From positions 62,001 to 126,000 of the forward strand of contig NZ_FTOT01000001.1 in NCBI RefSeq assembly GCF_900156815.1: a stretch of 64,000 nt of DNA, given 5' to 3'. The position numbers were made by a program, and so were the translations under genes. Source of the stretch: Gemmobacter megaterium (lineage in GTDB: Bacteria; Pseudomonadota; Alphaproteobacteria; Rhodobacterales; Rhodobacteraceae). The first letter of the stretch is position 1; each line of letters starts with the position of its first letter. Below the pieces are notes generated by a model that searched no databases, was not told the DNA's origin, and saw nothing but the letters and a program-made list of their open reading frames with translations. Of the stretch, positions 9,296-18,670 are shown piece after piece.

Positions 9296-9861
9296 CGGGA
9301 CCAGCCGCCCCGCGCCCGGATGGCGGTGGACGAGGCGGGGTTGAGCGGCAGATCCGTCAGGCACAGGGCCGGGGCCTGGGCGCGGCCCAGCAGGCGCGAA
9401 TCTTCCGCAGCGATGCGATGCCCGGCCATGTAGCGCGCCGCAGGGGAAAACCGCGCGCTCAGCTGGCTGCCAGGGCGTGACAGCACCCCGATGGGCACCG
9501 TATCGGCGATGCTGCGCCAGTCTTCCCATTTGTGGAAACTGGCCAGATTGTCCGACCCCATGAGCCAGACAAACCGGACCCCCGGATAGAGACGGCGCAG
9601 CGCGGCCAGCGTGTCGGCGGTATAGCGGGTGCCCAGCAGCGCCTCGACCCCGGTGATCGTCACCTTGGGGTGCCGCATGATCCGGGCCGCCTGGTCCAAC
9701 CGCCGGGCAAGCGGGGCTGGACCTTGCGTCTTGAGCGGGTTGCCGGGCGAGACCAGCCACCAGATCCGGTCCAGCCCGAACCTGCGCAGCGCCGCGCGGG
9801 TGATGTCGACATGCCCTTGATGCGCCGGATCGAAAGACCCGCCCAACAGGCCGATGACCAT
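9292..9861 (-). CDS. nadD: Nicotinate-nucleotide adenylyltransferase
   Basis: Joins nicotinate mononucleotide and ATP to make deamido-NAD in NAD biosynthesis. The 189-residue protein has the nucleotidyltransferase motif [12 protein letters not shown] at residues 7-18, the substrate motif [16 protein letters not shown], and the C-terminal SSTAIRAR. The ATG chosen has no good ribosome site. A TTG 11 codons upstream (9894) would give a short extension of the type seen in related NadD proteins, so the true start is uncertain. It stands alone and not beside rsfS as in many bacteria. Confidence 0.93.
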   Translation of the reverse strand: MVIGLLGGSFDPAHQGHVDITRAALRRFGLDRIWWLVSPGNPLKTQGPAPLARRLDQAARIMRHPKVTITGVEALLGTRYTADTLAALRRLYPGVRFVWLMGSDNLASFHKWEDWRSIADTVPIGVLSRPGSQLSARFSPAARYMAGHRIAAEDSRLLGRAQAPALCLTDLPLNPASSTAIRARGGWSR

Positions 9862-10115
9862 GCCGCGCCGTGCCCTGGGCAGATCGGCGCGCAAAAGGGC
9901 GCGGTGCGAGCTCAAGGCGCGGAGATCCGGATCCGCCAGGCGAAATGGCGCAAGATCAAGGGGGTGCAAACGGTTCGGATCATCAGGGCGCCTTCCTGGG
10001 GCAGCAAGCAGGTGCATATGGACACAGCGCCGTGACTTGCGCAACGGTCGGCGGGGCTTGCCCCCTGCGCCCTGTGGCGGTATCGGCAGGCGCCTTGCCG
10101 CATGGAAGCGTCCCG

Positions 10116-11141
10116 ATGCCCGCCCTGACCACAATTCCGCAGCTTGTCGCCGCCGGTCTGGCCGATGCGGCCGATGCTCCGGTGCTGGAGGAGGTGGCCG
10201 GGGCGTTCCGCGTGCTTGTGTCGCCCGCGATGCAGGCCGCCATCGCGGCGCCCGGTGACGGGGTGGCCCGCCAGTTCCTGCCCGATGCGGCAGAGTTGCA
10301 TGTGCGCCCCGAAGAGCTGCACGACCCCATCGGGGACCGCAGCCATCAGCCGGTTCCCGGTCTGACCCACCGCTACCCTGACCGCGCCATCCTGCACCTG
10401 ACCCAGACCTGTGCCGTCTATTGCCGCTTCTGTTTTCGCCGCGAGACGGTGGGTGACAGCGGCCATCTCTCCGATGACGCGCTGGACGGGGTGTTCGCCT
10501 ATCTGGCCGCCACACCCGCCATCCGCGAGGTGATCCTGACAGGCGGCGACCCGATGGTCCTGTCGCCGCGCCGTCTGGGCGCGGTGATTGCGCGGCTGGC
10601 CGGGCTTGGCACGCTGGACGCCATCCGCATCCACACCCGCGTGCCGGTGGTGGCGCCCGACCGCCTTACCCCTGCGATGCTGGCCGCGCTCCGGGGGGCT
10701 GTGCCTGTCTGGCTGGTGATCCACACCAACCACGCCGGCGAACTGACCCCGGCCGCCCGCGCCGCGCTTGGCCGTCTGGCGGATGCGGGCGTGCCGCTGT
10801 TGTCGCAGACGGTGCTGCTCAAGGGTGTGAACGATACGCCCGAGATCCTCGAAACGCTGTTCCGCGCGCTGTATCGCCTGCGCGTAAAACCCTATTACCT
10901 GCACCACTGCGATCTTGCCCGCGGGGCCGGGCATTTCCGCACCACCATCGCCGAGGGCCAGTCGATCATGGCGGCCCTGCGCGGTCGGCTGTCGGGGGCG
11001 GCGCTGCCGACCTATGTGCTCGACATCCCCGGCGGCCATGGCAAGGTGCCGCTTGGCCCGGAGTATCTGAGCCGGGACGGCGACGGCTGGCAGGTCACGG
11101 ACCCGAACGGTCGCACGCACCGCTATCACGATCCCGGCTGA
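10116..11141 (+). CDS. Lysine 2,3-aminomutase-like radical SAM protein (EpmB/AblA-like)
   Basis: A 341-residue radical SAM enzyme with the iron-sulfur motif CAVYCRFC (CxxxCxxC) near residue 108 and the [11 protein letters not shown] strand typical of the KamA family. The length fits the EpmB-type group, which isomerises lysine to beta-lysine for elongation factor P modification, better than clostridial KamA, which is longer. A GGAAG site precedes MPALTTIP. The gene is followed 111 bases later by an inositol-phosphatase-family gene on the same strand. No efp or epmA is present nearby, so the EF-P role is inferred from family only. Confidence 0.85.
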   Translation: MPALTTIPQLVAAGLADAADAPVLEEVAGAFRVLVSPAMQAAIAAPGDGVARQFLPDAAELHVRPEELHDPIGDRSHQPVPGLTHRYPDRAILHLTQTCAVYCRFCFRRETVGDSGHLSDDALDGVFAYLAATPAIREVILTGGDPMVLSPRRLGAVIARLAGLGTLDAIRIHTRVPVVAPDRLTPAMLAALRGAVPVWLVIHTNHAGELTPAARAALGRLADAGVPLLSQTVLLKGVNDTPEILETLFRALYRLRVKPYYLHHCDLARGAGHFRTTIAEGQSIMAALRGRLSGAALPTYVLDIPGGHGKVPLGPEYLSRDGDGWQVTDPNGRTHRYHDPG

Positions 11142-11252
11142 TCCCCGACCCCCGCTCTGGACCACAAAGGCAGAACGGCCCGGTTGTCCCCCTTTTCTTT
11201 GGCGGCCCTTCCGCCTATAGGCTTCGCTTCGGACCGCCACAGGAGATGCCCC

Positions 11253-12047
11253 ATGCAAGGCAGCGCGAACCTCAACCTGATGATCAAGGCCGCGCGCAAG
11301 GCCGGGCGCTCGCTGGTCAAGGATTTCCGCGAGGTCGAGAACCTTCAGGTCTCGACCAAGGGCCCCGGCGATTTCGTCTCCAAGGCCGACCGCGAGGCCG
11401 AGCGGATCATCAAGGAAGAACTGATGGGCGGCCGCCCGACCTATGGCTGGCTGGGCGAGGAAACCGGCGAGGACGAAGGGGCCGACCCGACCCGCCGCTG
11501 GATCGTCGATCCGCTGGACGGCACCACCAACTTCCTGCATGGCCTGCCGCATTGGGCGGTTTCCATCGCGCTTGAACACAAGGGCGAAATCATTTCCGCG
11601 GTTGTCTTCGATCCGGCCAAGGACGAGATGTTCGTCGCCGAAAAGGGCGCGGGCGCCTGGCTGAACGACACCCGCCGCCTGCGCGTGTCGGGGCGCAGGG
11701 TGATGATCGAGTCGATCTTTGCCACCGGCGTGCCGTTCGGCGGCCGTGGCACCTTGCCAGCCACGCTCAAGGATCTTGCCCGGTTGATGCCGGTCTGTGC
11801 GGGCGTGCGGCGCTGGGGATCGGCGGCGCTCGATCTGGCCTATGTGGCCGCAGGGCGGTATGACGGTTATTGGGAACGTGGCATCAATGCCTGGGACATC
11901 GCCGCCGGAACCCTGCTGGTCAAGGAGGCCGGGGGGTTCGTCGGCCCGGTGCGCGAAGGCGACGACCCGCTGGAAAAAGGCGCGGTGATCGCGGGCAACA
12001 GCGAATTGTTCACGCCCTTTGCCAACATCATCCGCAGCCGCGACTGA
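11253..12047 (+). CDS. Inositol monophosphatase family protein (SuhB-like)
   Basis: A Mg2+-dependent phosphomonoesterase of 264 residues. The metal-binding motifs are clear: GEETGE near residue 68, WIVDPLDGTTNFLHG near 83-97, and WDIAAGTLLVKEAGG near 214-228. Family members act on inositol-1-phosphate or related sugar phosphates, and SuhB also acts in rRNA transcription complexes in E. coli. The specific role here is not resolved. The start at the AGGAGATGCCCC ribosome site gives the normal length. Confidence 0.9.
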   Translation: MQGSANLNLMIKAARKAGRSLVKDFREVENLQVSTKGPGDFVSKADREAERIIKEELMGGRPTYGWLGEETGEDEGADPTRRWIVDPLDGTTNFLHGLPHWAVSIALEHKGEIISAVVFDPAKDEMFVAEKGAGAWLNDTRRLRVSGRRVMIESIFATGVPFGGRGTLPATLKDLARLMPVCAGVRRWGSAALDLAYVAAGRYDGYWERGINAWDIAAGTLLVKEAGGFVGPVREGDDPLEKGAVIAGNSELFTPFANIIRSRD

Positions 12048-12324
12048 CCGACCGCTGGCGCGGCACGTCCCGCGTCTGCGCGGTTGAGGCGCCCGGAACT
12101 GGCGATCGGCGCGCGGGCGCCGGGTCTGTAGGTGCGTGGCCTCGCTCTGTCGCCCGGTTTACTCTCCTCGATACCTGCTGTCCCGGACCGGGCAGGGGGG
12201 GGGGAACGGCCCTCTGCGCGCCCCTTGCCCAGGCCGCAACCGGGGGGCAGGGCCGGGCGCGAATACGGGTGGATCTTTCCGCAAGGTCGGGCAAATGTGA
12301 CCGCACCCAGCCGGAAGCCCGCCC
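12048..12324. other. Intergenic region, no gene seen
   Basis: These 277 bases between the SuhB-like gene and the MFS gene contain long G and C runs (a nine-G run near 12195 and a six-G run near 12242) but no ORF with a ribosome site and no hairpin followed by a T tract. ORFs through it are continuations of antisense frames. I see no defined function. Confidence 0.4.
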
Positions 12325-13548
12325 ATGCGTATGCTCGTTTCGTTCGCCGCCCTGTTCGTGTCCGTGGTGCTGTTGCAATTGGGGTTGGGGGGCGTCGCGC
12401 CGCTGGATGCGATATCGGGCGTGCAGCTTGGCTTCACCACCGCAGAGATCGGCATCATCGGGTCGGCGCATTTCCTTGGCTTCTTCATCGGGTGCTGGTG
12501 GGCGCCAAGGCTGATGGGCGATGTCGGGCATTCCCGCGCCTTTGCCGCCTTCACGGCTGCGGGCACCATCGGCATTCTGGCGCATATGATGGTGGTGGAC
12601 CCTTGGGCCTGGTCGGTGTTCCGCATCGCCTCCGGCCTGTCGGTGGCAGGCTGCTACACGATCATCGAGGCCTGGCTGCAAGGCAAGGTCACCAATGCCA
12701 ACCGGGGCCGGGCGATGGGGGTGTATCGGATCGTCGATATCATCGGCAGCCTGGGCGCCCAGCTTGTGGTGGCTGTGCTGGAGCCGGCCAGCTACCTGTC
12801 GTACAACCTTCTTGCGCTGGTCTGTTGCGCTGCGCTGTTCCCGCTGGTGCTGTCCAGGGCCGAGGCGCCCGAAACCGGCCCCGCCCCCCGCCTGCGGCCG
12901 CGTCTGGCCTGGGACCGCTCTCCGCTGGCTGCGGTCGGTGTGGTGGTGTCGGGTGTGACCGGCGCCGCCTTTCGCATGGTCGGTCCGCTCTACGGTATTG
13001 CCGTCGGGCTGGAGCCGGGCACCATCGCGCTGTTTCTGGCGGCCTATGTGCTGGGCGGGGCGTTTGCGCAGTTTCCCGTCGGCTGGCTGGCCGACCGATA
13101 TGATCGCCGCACGGTGCTTATCTGGCTCTCCGTTGCGTCGGTGGTGGCCTGCGGGGCAACGGTGGCCGCCTCGGGGGCGGGGGTTGTGGCCATCTTTGTG
13201 GCGGCGGCGTTCTTTGGCCTGACCACCTTGCCGATCTATTCGATCTCTGCCGCCCATGCCCATGATTTCGCGCAACCGCTGGAACGGGTGGAGTTGTCGG
13301 CGGCGCTGATGTTCCTATATGCCGTCGGGGCCATTGCCAGCCCGCTGCTTGCCTCTGTGTTGATCGACTGGTTCGGCCCGGCGGGCATGTTCGGCTTTAT
13401 CGCGCTGTCGCATGTGCTGCTGGTGGTGTTCGGCATCGTGCGGATGCGTGCCCGCCCGACCCCGGATACCCGCACCCGCTATACCTATGTGCCGCGCACC
13501 TCGTTCCTGATCGGCCGCCTGCTGGGCCGCGGCAAGGACGACGGCTGA
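12325..13548 (+). CDS. MFS transporter
   Basis: A 407-residue major facilitator permease with about twelve hydrophobic helices in two halves. The start MRMLVSFAALFVSVVLLQ enters the first helix at once. The loop between helices 2 and 3 reads WWAPRLMGDVGHSR, and the matching loop in the second half reads GWLADRYDRR, the classic MFS loop motif. The charged C-terminus ends in a short Arg/Lys-rich cytoplasmic tail. It resembles the YfkF/YcaD-type drug or metabolite exporters of alphaproteobacteria, but no substrate can be assigned. It converges on the mlaF gene. Confidence 0.88.
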   Translation: MRMLVSFAALFVSVVLLQLGLGGVAPLDAISGVQLGFTTAEIGIIGSAHFLGFFIGCWWAPRLMGDVGHSRAFAAFTAAGTIGILAHMMVVDPWAWSVFRIASGLSVAGCYTIIEAWLQGKVTNANRGRAMGVYRIVDIIGSLGAQLVVAVLEPASYLSYNLLALVCCAALFPLVLSRAEAPETGPAPRLRPRLAWDRSPLAAVGVVVSGVTGAAFRMVGPLYGIAVGLEPGTIALFLAAYVLGGAFAQFPVGWLADRYDRRTVLIWLSVASVVACGATVAASGAGVVAIFVAAAFFGLTTLPIYSISAAHAHDFAQPLERVELSAALMFLYAVGAIASPLLASVLIDWFGPAGMFGFIALSHVLLVVFGIVRMRARPTPDTRTRYTYVPRTSFLIGRLLGRGKDDG

Positions 13549-13676
13549 GGAACCGGGCCATTCGGGCATTGTAGCGCCGCTGATACCGCAACGGGGGAGG
13601 TGGCCCCTCCTAAGAGGCAGCTCCATGGAGGTCCAAGGGGCAAGACCCGAGGGCGGCGGGGCTGGCGCCGTCCTGG
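13549..13676. other. Convergent intergenic region with nested inverted repeats
   Basis: Between the convergent MFS and mlaF genes lies a block (about 13590-13645) with overlapping complementary segments: GGGAGG followed by CCCTCC, and the self-complementary CTCCATGGAG (13621-13630). It may act as a bidirectional terminator, though no T tract is present. No ORF is supported. Confidence 0.35.
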
Positions 13677-14423
13677 TCAGCGCACCGTGGCGATCGGTCC
13701 GTCTGCGCGGCCGTGGATGAACTGATCTACATGGGCATCGCCGCTTGAATCCAGTGCCGACACCGGCCCATGCCAGCGCACCACCCCGCCATGCAGCATC
13801 GCCACGCTGTCGGCAATCGCGCGGACAGAGGTCATGTCGTGGGTGATGGTGATCGCGGTGGCGCCCATTTCCGTGACCAGATCGCGGATCAACTCATTGA
13901 TCACGCCCGACATGATCGGATCCAGCCCGGTTGTGGGTTCGTCGAAAAAGATGATCTCGGGGTCGGCGGCGATGGCGCGGGCCAGGCTGACGCGCTTTTG
14001 CATCCCGCCGGACAGTTCGGCCGGAAACAGCTCTGCCACCGCCTCTCCCAGGCCGACGCGGCGCAGCTTGTCGATGGCGATGGCGCGGGCTTCGGCCTTG
14101 GGGCGTTTTCCAGGGCCGCGCAGCAGACGAAAGGCGACGTTTTCCCAGACCCGCAGGGAATCGAACAGCGCGCCGCCCTGGAACAACATGCCGAACCGCG
14201 CCAGAAACGCATCGCGGTCGCCCAGCGTCACGTCGCGGCCATCCACCTGGATCAGGCCGCGATCCGGGCGGACAAGGCCAAGGATGCATTTCAGCAGCAC
14301 CGACTTGCCGGTTCCCGATCCGCCGATGACCACAAGGCTCTGGCCGCGCGGCACCTCCAGCGTGACACCTTTCAGCACCCGGTTGGCCCCAAAGGCCTTG
14401 TGAACGTCATCCAGCCTGATCAT
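13677..14423 (-). CDS. mlaF: ABC transporter ATP-binding protein, MlaF-like
   Basis: A 248-residue ATPase of the Mla/Ttg2 lipid-transport family that energises phospholipid movement between the inner and outer membranes. It has Walker A GGSGTGKSVLL (about residues 35-45), signature LSGGMQKRVSLARA (about 138-151), Walker B IIFFDEPTTGLDP and the switch histidine in ITHDM. It overlaps the mlaE stop by four bases (ATGA), so the two are co-translated. No mlaD substrate-binding gene follows; the next gene is convergent. Confidence 0.9.
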   Translation of the reverse strand: MIRLDDVHKAFGANRVLKGVTLEVPRGQSLVVIGGSGTGKSVLLKCILGLVRPDRGLIQVDGRDVTLGDRDAFLARFGMLFQGGALFDSLRVWENVAFRLLRGPGKRPKAEARAIAIDKLRRVGLGEAVAELFPAELSGGMQKRVSLARAIAADPEIIFFDEPTTGLDPIMSGVINELIRDLVTEMGATAITITHDMTSVRAIADSVAMLHGGVVRWHGPVSALDSSGDAHVDQFIHGRADGPIATVR

Positions 14424-15214
14424 GCGGAAAAGAACACTTCGGTCAGGACATAGTTCGCGGCCAGGATCAGCACCGAGGCGGCGACGACCGCCGCCTTGGT
14501 CGCCCGGCCCACGCCTTGCGCACCGCGACCGGAATTCATGCCATGATAGCAGCCCATCAGCGCCACGATAAAGCCGAAGGCCGCGCCCTTGAACAGGCCC
14601 GACATCACATCCCAGGTTTCCAGATATTGCGCGGTGTTGTGCAGATAGCTGCCAGAGTTGAAGTCCAGCCGGTTCACCCCCACCAGCCAGCCGCCCATGA
14701 TCCCGATCACGTCGCCCACCCCCACCAGCACCGGCACCGCCAGCGTTGCAGCCACAACGCGGGGCACGGCCAGATATTTCAGCGGATCGGTGGACAGAGT
14801 GACCAGCGCGTCGATCTGTTCGGTCACTTTCATCGTGCCGACCTCGGCGGCGATGGAACTGGCAACGCGGGCGGCCACCATCAAGCCGCCCAGCACGGGG
14901 CCAAGCTCGCGGACCATACCGATGGCGACGATCGAGGGCACGGCGAATTCGGCCTGGAACCGTGCACCGCCGGAATAGATTTGCAGTGCCAGCGCACCGC
15001 CGGTGAACAGCGCGGTCATGCCGACGACCGGCAGCGACAGCCAGCCGATGGCGATCACCTGGGCAAAGAGCTCGCGCCCGTAGAACGGCGGGCGCAGGAC
15101 ATGCGACAGGACGGCGCCGGCAAACATCGCCACGCGCCCAAGTTCCGCCAGCGCGGACAGCACCGCGCGGCCCAGCCGTGCCAGCCCGGCCTGTGGCAGG
15201 GCCGCAAGGCTCAT
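14420..15214 (-). CDS. mlaE: MlaE-type ABC transporter permease
   Basis: A 264-residue inner-membrane permease of the MlaE family. The signature region [17 protein letters not shown] and the following [16 protein letters not shown] coupling helix are clear near residues 105-140, and about five hydrophobic helices are visible. The start is set at the ATG overlapping the alr stop (ATGA). The longer open frame upstream lies antisense in alr. It works with the downstream MlaF ATPase. Confidence 0.92.
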   Translation of the reverse strand: MSLAALPQAGLARLGRAVLSALAELGRVAMFAGAVLSHVLRPPFYGRELFAQVIAIGWLSLPVVGMTALFTGGALALQIYSGGARFQAEFAVPSIVAIGMVRELGPVLGGLMVAARVASSIAAEVGTMKVTEQIDALVTLSTDPLKYLAVPRVVAATLAVPVLVGVGDVIGIMGGWLVGVNRLDFNSGSYLHNTAQYLETWDVMSGLFKGAAFGFIVALMGCYHGMNSGRGAQGVGRATKAAVVAASVLILAANYVLTEVFFSA

Positions 15215-16263
15215 GCCGTGGCTCCGGTGCTGTAGCGCCGGGCGTAGCGCGGCCCGAGCGAGGTCAGCACCTCGTAGCCGATGGTGCCCGCGATGGCGGC
15301 AAGGTCGTCCACACCCTGATGCGGGCCAAGAATGTCCAGCGCATCGGGAAGTTCGGCCAGATGGGTGATATCGGCGGCGATCATGTCCATCGACACGCGG
15401 CCCAGAACCGGGCAGGGCGTATCCCCGGCCCAGACGGTCGCCTTGCCCGACAGCGCACGCGACAGACCATCGGCATAGCCTGCGGCCAACGTGGCGACAT
15501 GGGTGGGTGCAGTGGCCTGCCATCCCATTGCATAGCCGACATATTCGCCCGGCTCGACCATGCGGGTCTGGATCACCGGCAGCGACAGCGTGACCACCTT
15601 GCGCGCATTGGCAAAGGGCTGCCCGCCATAGACCCCGATTCCCGGACGGGTCAGGTCGAAATGATAGTCGGACCCCAGCAGGATGCCGCCGGTGGCCGAC
15701 AGCGAACGCGGAATGCCTAGCCCATCCGTCAGCGCGCGGAAGGTGTCCAGCTGTTGCGTGTTCAGCGCGGCGTCAGGCATGTCGGAGCAGGCCAGATGGC
15801 TCATCAGCAGATGCGGCCGCGCTTCCAGCACGATACCGGCGACCGCGGCCCAGTCATCCGGTTCCATCCCCAGACGGTTCATCCCGGTATCGAGCTGGAT
15901 CCCGAAGGGCTTGCCGGGCAGCGTCTCCAGATGGCGGGTGATCTGGTCCAGCGAATTCAGCATGGGCACCAGATCCAGATCGCCGATCATGTCGGTATCG
16001 CCTGGCATATGGCCCGACAGCACGCTGATGTCGGGGCCCGGCCCAAGGATCTGGCGCAGGGCGGCGCCTTCCTCGGCGGCGGCGACAAAGAAATTCCGTG
16101 CGCCGGCCTGGGCCAGCGCCTTGGCCACGCGCGGGGCGCCAAGGCCGTAGGCATCAGCCTTGACCACGGCAGCGGTCTGTACCGAAGTGGCAGAAGCGCG
16201 ATCCAGGGCCCGCCAGTTGGCGCAGATCGCATCGAGGTCGATTGTCAGGGTTCCTGTAGCCAT
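15211..16263 (-). CDS. alr: Alanine racemase
   Basis: PLP-dependent interconversion of L- and D-alanine for peptidoglycan. The 350-residue protein has the PLP lysine in [11 protein letters not shown] (about residue 35). The second catalytic region [12 protein letters not shown] near residue 255 carries the family tyrosine. The rest of the fold follows Alr, including the RPGIGVYGG segment. It heads an alr-mlaE-mlaF unit with four-base overlaps, joining a cell-wall enzyme to envelope lipid transport. Confidence 0.94.
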   Translation of the reverse strand: MATGTLTIDLDAICANWRALDRASATSVQTAAVVKADAYGLGAPRVAKALAQAGARNFFVAAAEEGAALRQILGPGPDISVLSGHMPGDTDMIGDLDLVPMLNSLDQITRHLETLPGKPFGIQLDTGMNRLGMEPDDWAAVAGIVLEARPHLLMSHLACSDMPDAALNTQQLDTFRALTDGLGIPRSLSATGGILLGSDYHFDLTRPGIGVYGGQPFANARKVVTLSLPVIQTRMVEPGEYVGYAMGWQATAPTHVATLAAGYADGLSRALSGKATVWAGDTPCPVLGRVSMDMIAADITHLAELPDALDILGPHQGVDDLAAIAGTIGYEVLTSLGPRYARRYSTGATA

Positions 16264-16581
16264 GACAGGGTTTTGACAGTCAGGCGCGCGGCGTCAAGGG
16301 GAAAGCGCGCGCCCCGGCCCGGCAGAGCGACCCGCCGCCCCCGTGGCGGCAAGCGGCTGCCGATGGACTGGCCATGCGCGGGCGCATCTCTGACAGCGCA
16401 GGAATTTCGGGGACCGGCGCAGCCAGGCGTTGCGGCAGGATGCGCCGATCCGGTTCTGTGTGTCTAGAAATGTGAGTTTCCATACTATTATTCAGACCAT
16501 TACATGTGTTTCTTAAGGTAATACCCGAGCTTTGCCCGGTCATGTGCGGCGCCCCGTGCCTGCGGGGCGCCGCAATGGGTG
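16264..16581. other. Intergenic region between prpB and alr
   Basis: This 318-base gap lies between the prpB stop and the alr start, both on the minus strand. A strong G+C-rich hairpin (GCGGCGCCCC and GGGGCGCCGC around a six-base loop, about 16548-16573) lies just past the prpB stop, but without a T tract. Bases 16455-16525 are A+T-rich and may hold the alr promoter. An 87-codon frame on the minus strand has no ribosome site or familiar sequence and is not called. Confidence 0.5.
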
Positions 16582-17496
16582 TCAGCCCTGCCAGTCGGGC
16601 ACCACCGATTGCGCGATGCTTGCATCCAGCGCCTCGAAGGCATTGAGGCCGATCACGTCATACAACTCTGCCCTGGTCTGCATCTCGGGGATCATGGCGG
16701 TGGTCGCGCCATCGCGGGCCAATGCGGCGTATAGGTTCGCCTGCGCCTTGTTGGCGACGCGCAGCGAGGAGACGGGCCAGATCACCATGTCATAGCCCAG
16801 ATCCTGGAACTCTTGCGCGGTCAGGGCGGGCGTGCGGCCGAACTCGGTCATATTGGCCAGCAGTTTGACGTCCGGCAGCGCCGCACGCACCGCTTTGAAC
16901 ATCTCCACCGATGTCAGCGCCTCGGGGAAGATCGCATCGGCCCCAGCCTCGACATAGAGCTTCGCGCGGGCAACGGCCCCCTCGATCCCTTCCGAGGCTG
17001 CCGCATCGGTGCGGGCGATGATCACCAGATCGCGCCGGGCGCGGGCGGCGGCGGCAACCTTGGCCGCCATGTCGTGCGGGCTGGCCAGTTTCTTGTCGTT
17101 CAGATGGCCGCATTTCTTGGGCAAGAGCTGGTCTTCCAGATGCACCGCGCCCGCGCCCGCCTCTTCAAACACCCGCACCATATGCATGACGTTCAACGCC
17201 TCGCCATAGCCGGTATCGCCATCGACCAGCAGGGGCAGGCCGCTGGCCCGGACGATCTGGCGGATGAAGAACGCGACCTCGTCCACAGTGATGATACCCA
17301 GATCGGGCAGGCCCATGCTGGCGGTCATCGCGGCGCCCGACAGATACAGCGCGTCGAACCCGGCCGCCCTGGCCTGCAAGGCCGCCTGTCCGTTGTGGGC
17401 GCCCGGCAGGCGCAGGATGCCGGGACGCGAGAGGGCCGCGCGCATACGCGCCCCGGCCGATGCAGTCGGCAGATGGTCGGCGATCAGATAGGGCAT
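16582..17496 (-). CDS. prpB: Methylisocitrate lyase
   Basis: Splits 2-methylisocitrate to pyruvate and succinate, the last step of the methylcitrate cycle for propionate. The 304-residue protein of the isocitrate lyase/PEP mutase superfamily carries the catalytic loop KKCGHL (near residue 121), the metal-binding DGDTGYG, and ARTDA. The start follows the prpC stop by one base, which implies coupling. The position after prpD and prpC supports PrpB over related oxaloacetate decarboxylases. Confidence 0.92.
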   Translation of the reverse strand: MPYLIADHLPTASAGARMRAALSRPGILRLPGAHNGQAALQARAAGFDALYLSGAAMTASMGLPDLGIITVDEVAFFIRQIVRASGLPLLVDGDTGYGEALNVMHMVRVFEEAGAGAVHLEDQLLPKKCGHLNDKKLASPHDMAAKVAAAARARRDLVIIARTDAAASEGIEGAVARAKLYVEAGADAIFPEALTSVEMFKAVRAALPDVKLLANMTEFGRTPALTAQEFQDLGYDMVIWPVSSLRVANKAQANLYAALARDGATTAMIPEMQTRAELYDVIGLNAFEALDASIAQSVVPDWQG

Positions 17497-17497
17497 G

Positions 17498-18670
17498 TCA
17501 CGCCTCCGGCTGGGGCGGGGCCAGCAGGCCGCGCCGTTCGATCGGGGCAAAGGCCCGGTTGTCCGGGCCGATGTAGTTGGCCGAAGGGCGGATGATCTTG
17601 TTGTCCTGCCGCTGTTCGACCACATGCGCGCCCCAGCCGGACGTGCGCGAGATCACGAAGATCGGCGTGAACATCGCCGTCGGCACGCCCAGCAGATGGT
17701 AGGACACCGCCGAATACCAGTCGAGGTTGGGGAACATCCGTTTCTCGTCCATCATCACCGTCTCGATCCGCTCGGCAATATCGAACATGCGGGTCGATCC
17801 GGCGGCCTGCGAGAGATGCCGCGCCACCCGCTTGATGACGATGTTGCGAGGGTCGGCGATGGTATAGACCGGATGGCCAAAGCCGATCACCACCTCCTTG
17901 CGCGCCATCCGGGCGCGGATGTCGGCTTCGGCCTCGTCCGGGGTCGCATAGCGCTTTTGAATTTCGAAGGCGACTTCGTTGGCGCCGCCGTGTTTCGGCC
18001 CGCGCAGCGCGCCAATGGCCCCGGCGATGGCGGAATAGACGTCCGATCCGGTGCCCGCGATGGTGCGCGCGGTGAAGGTCGAGGCATTGAACTCATGCTC
18101 GGCATAGAGGTTCAGCGTCGTCTGCATCGCCCGCACCTCGGCGGCGCCGGGCGCGACCCCGTGCAGCAGATGCAGGAAATGGCCCGCGATGGTATCGTCC
18201 CCGGTCTCGACCTCGATCCGCCGACCATTTTGCGCGAAGTGATGCCAGTACAGCAGCATCGACCCCTGAGAGGCGATCAGCCGGTCCACGATATCGCGCG
18301 CGCCGGGCAGGTTGTGATCAGCCGCCTCGGGCAACACGCAGCCCATGGCGCTGACCCCCGAGCGCAGCACATCCATCGGATGCGCGGCCGCAGGGATCGC
18401 CTCCAGCGTCTCGCGCACTGCACGGGGCAGGCCGCGCAGGGCCGTCAGCCTGGCCTTGTAGGCGCGCAGTTCCGCCGTGGTGGGCAGGGCGCCGTGGATC
18501 AGCAGATGCGCCACTTCCTCGAATTCGCAGGCTTCTGCGATGTCCAGGATGTCAAAACCGCGATAATGCAGATCATTGCCCGACTGGCCCACGCTGCACA
18601 GGGCGGTGTTGCCCGCCACCACGCCCGACAAGGCGACGGATTTCTTGGGTCTGACGATGGAGCCGCTCAT
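17498..18670 (-). CDS. prpC: 2-Methylcitrate synthase / citrate synthase family
   Basis: Condenses propionyl-CoA with oxaloacetate to 2-methylcitrate. The 390-residue length is that of PrpC-type short citrate synthases. Visible family motifs are the N-terminal [13 protein letters not shown], the histidine region [12 protein letters not shown] and the catalytic-histidine loop GFGHPVY near residue 262. The start overlaps the prpD stop by four bases (ATGA). Assignment to methylcitrate instead of citrate rests on the prpD and prpB neighbours. Confidence 0.92.
   Translation of the reverse strand: MSGSIVRPKKSVALSGVVAGNTALCSVGQSGNDLHYRGFDILDIAEACEFEEVAHLLIHGALPTTAELRAYKARLTALRGLPRAVRETLEAIPAAAHPMDVLRSGVSAMGCVLPEAADHNLPGARDIVDRLIASQGSMLLYWHHFAQNGRRIEVETGDDTIAGHFLHLLHGVAPGAAEVRAMQTTLNLYAEHEFNASTFTARTIAGTGSDVYSAIAGAIGALRGPKHGGANEVAFEIQKRYATPDEAEADIRARMARKEVVIGFGHPVYTIADPRNIVIKRVARHLSQAAGSTRMFDIAERIETVMMDEKRMFPNLDWYSAVSYHLLGVPTAMFTPIFVISRTSGWGAHVVEQRQDNKIIRPSANYIGPDNRAFAPIERRGLLAPPQPEA

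Noticed and set aside
16280-16543. An 87-codon minus-strand ORF before alr.
   Set aside because: No ribosome site, mixed composition, no recognisable sequence; its start lies in an A+T-rich region better read as promoter.
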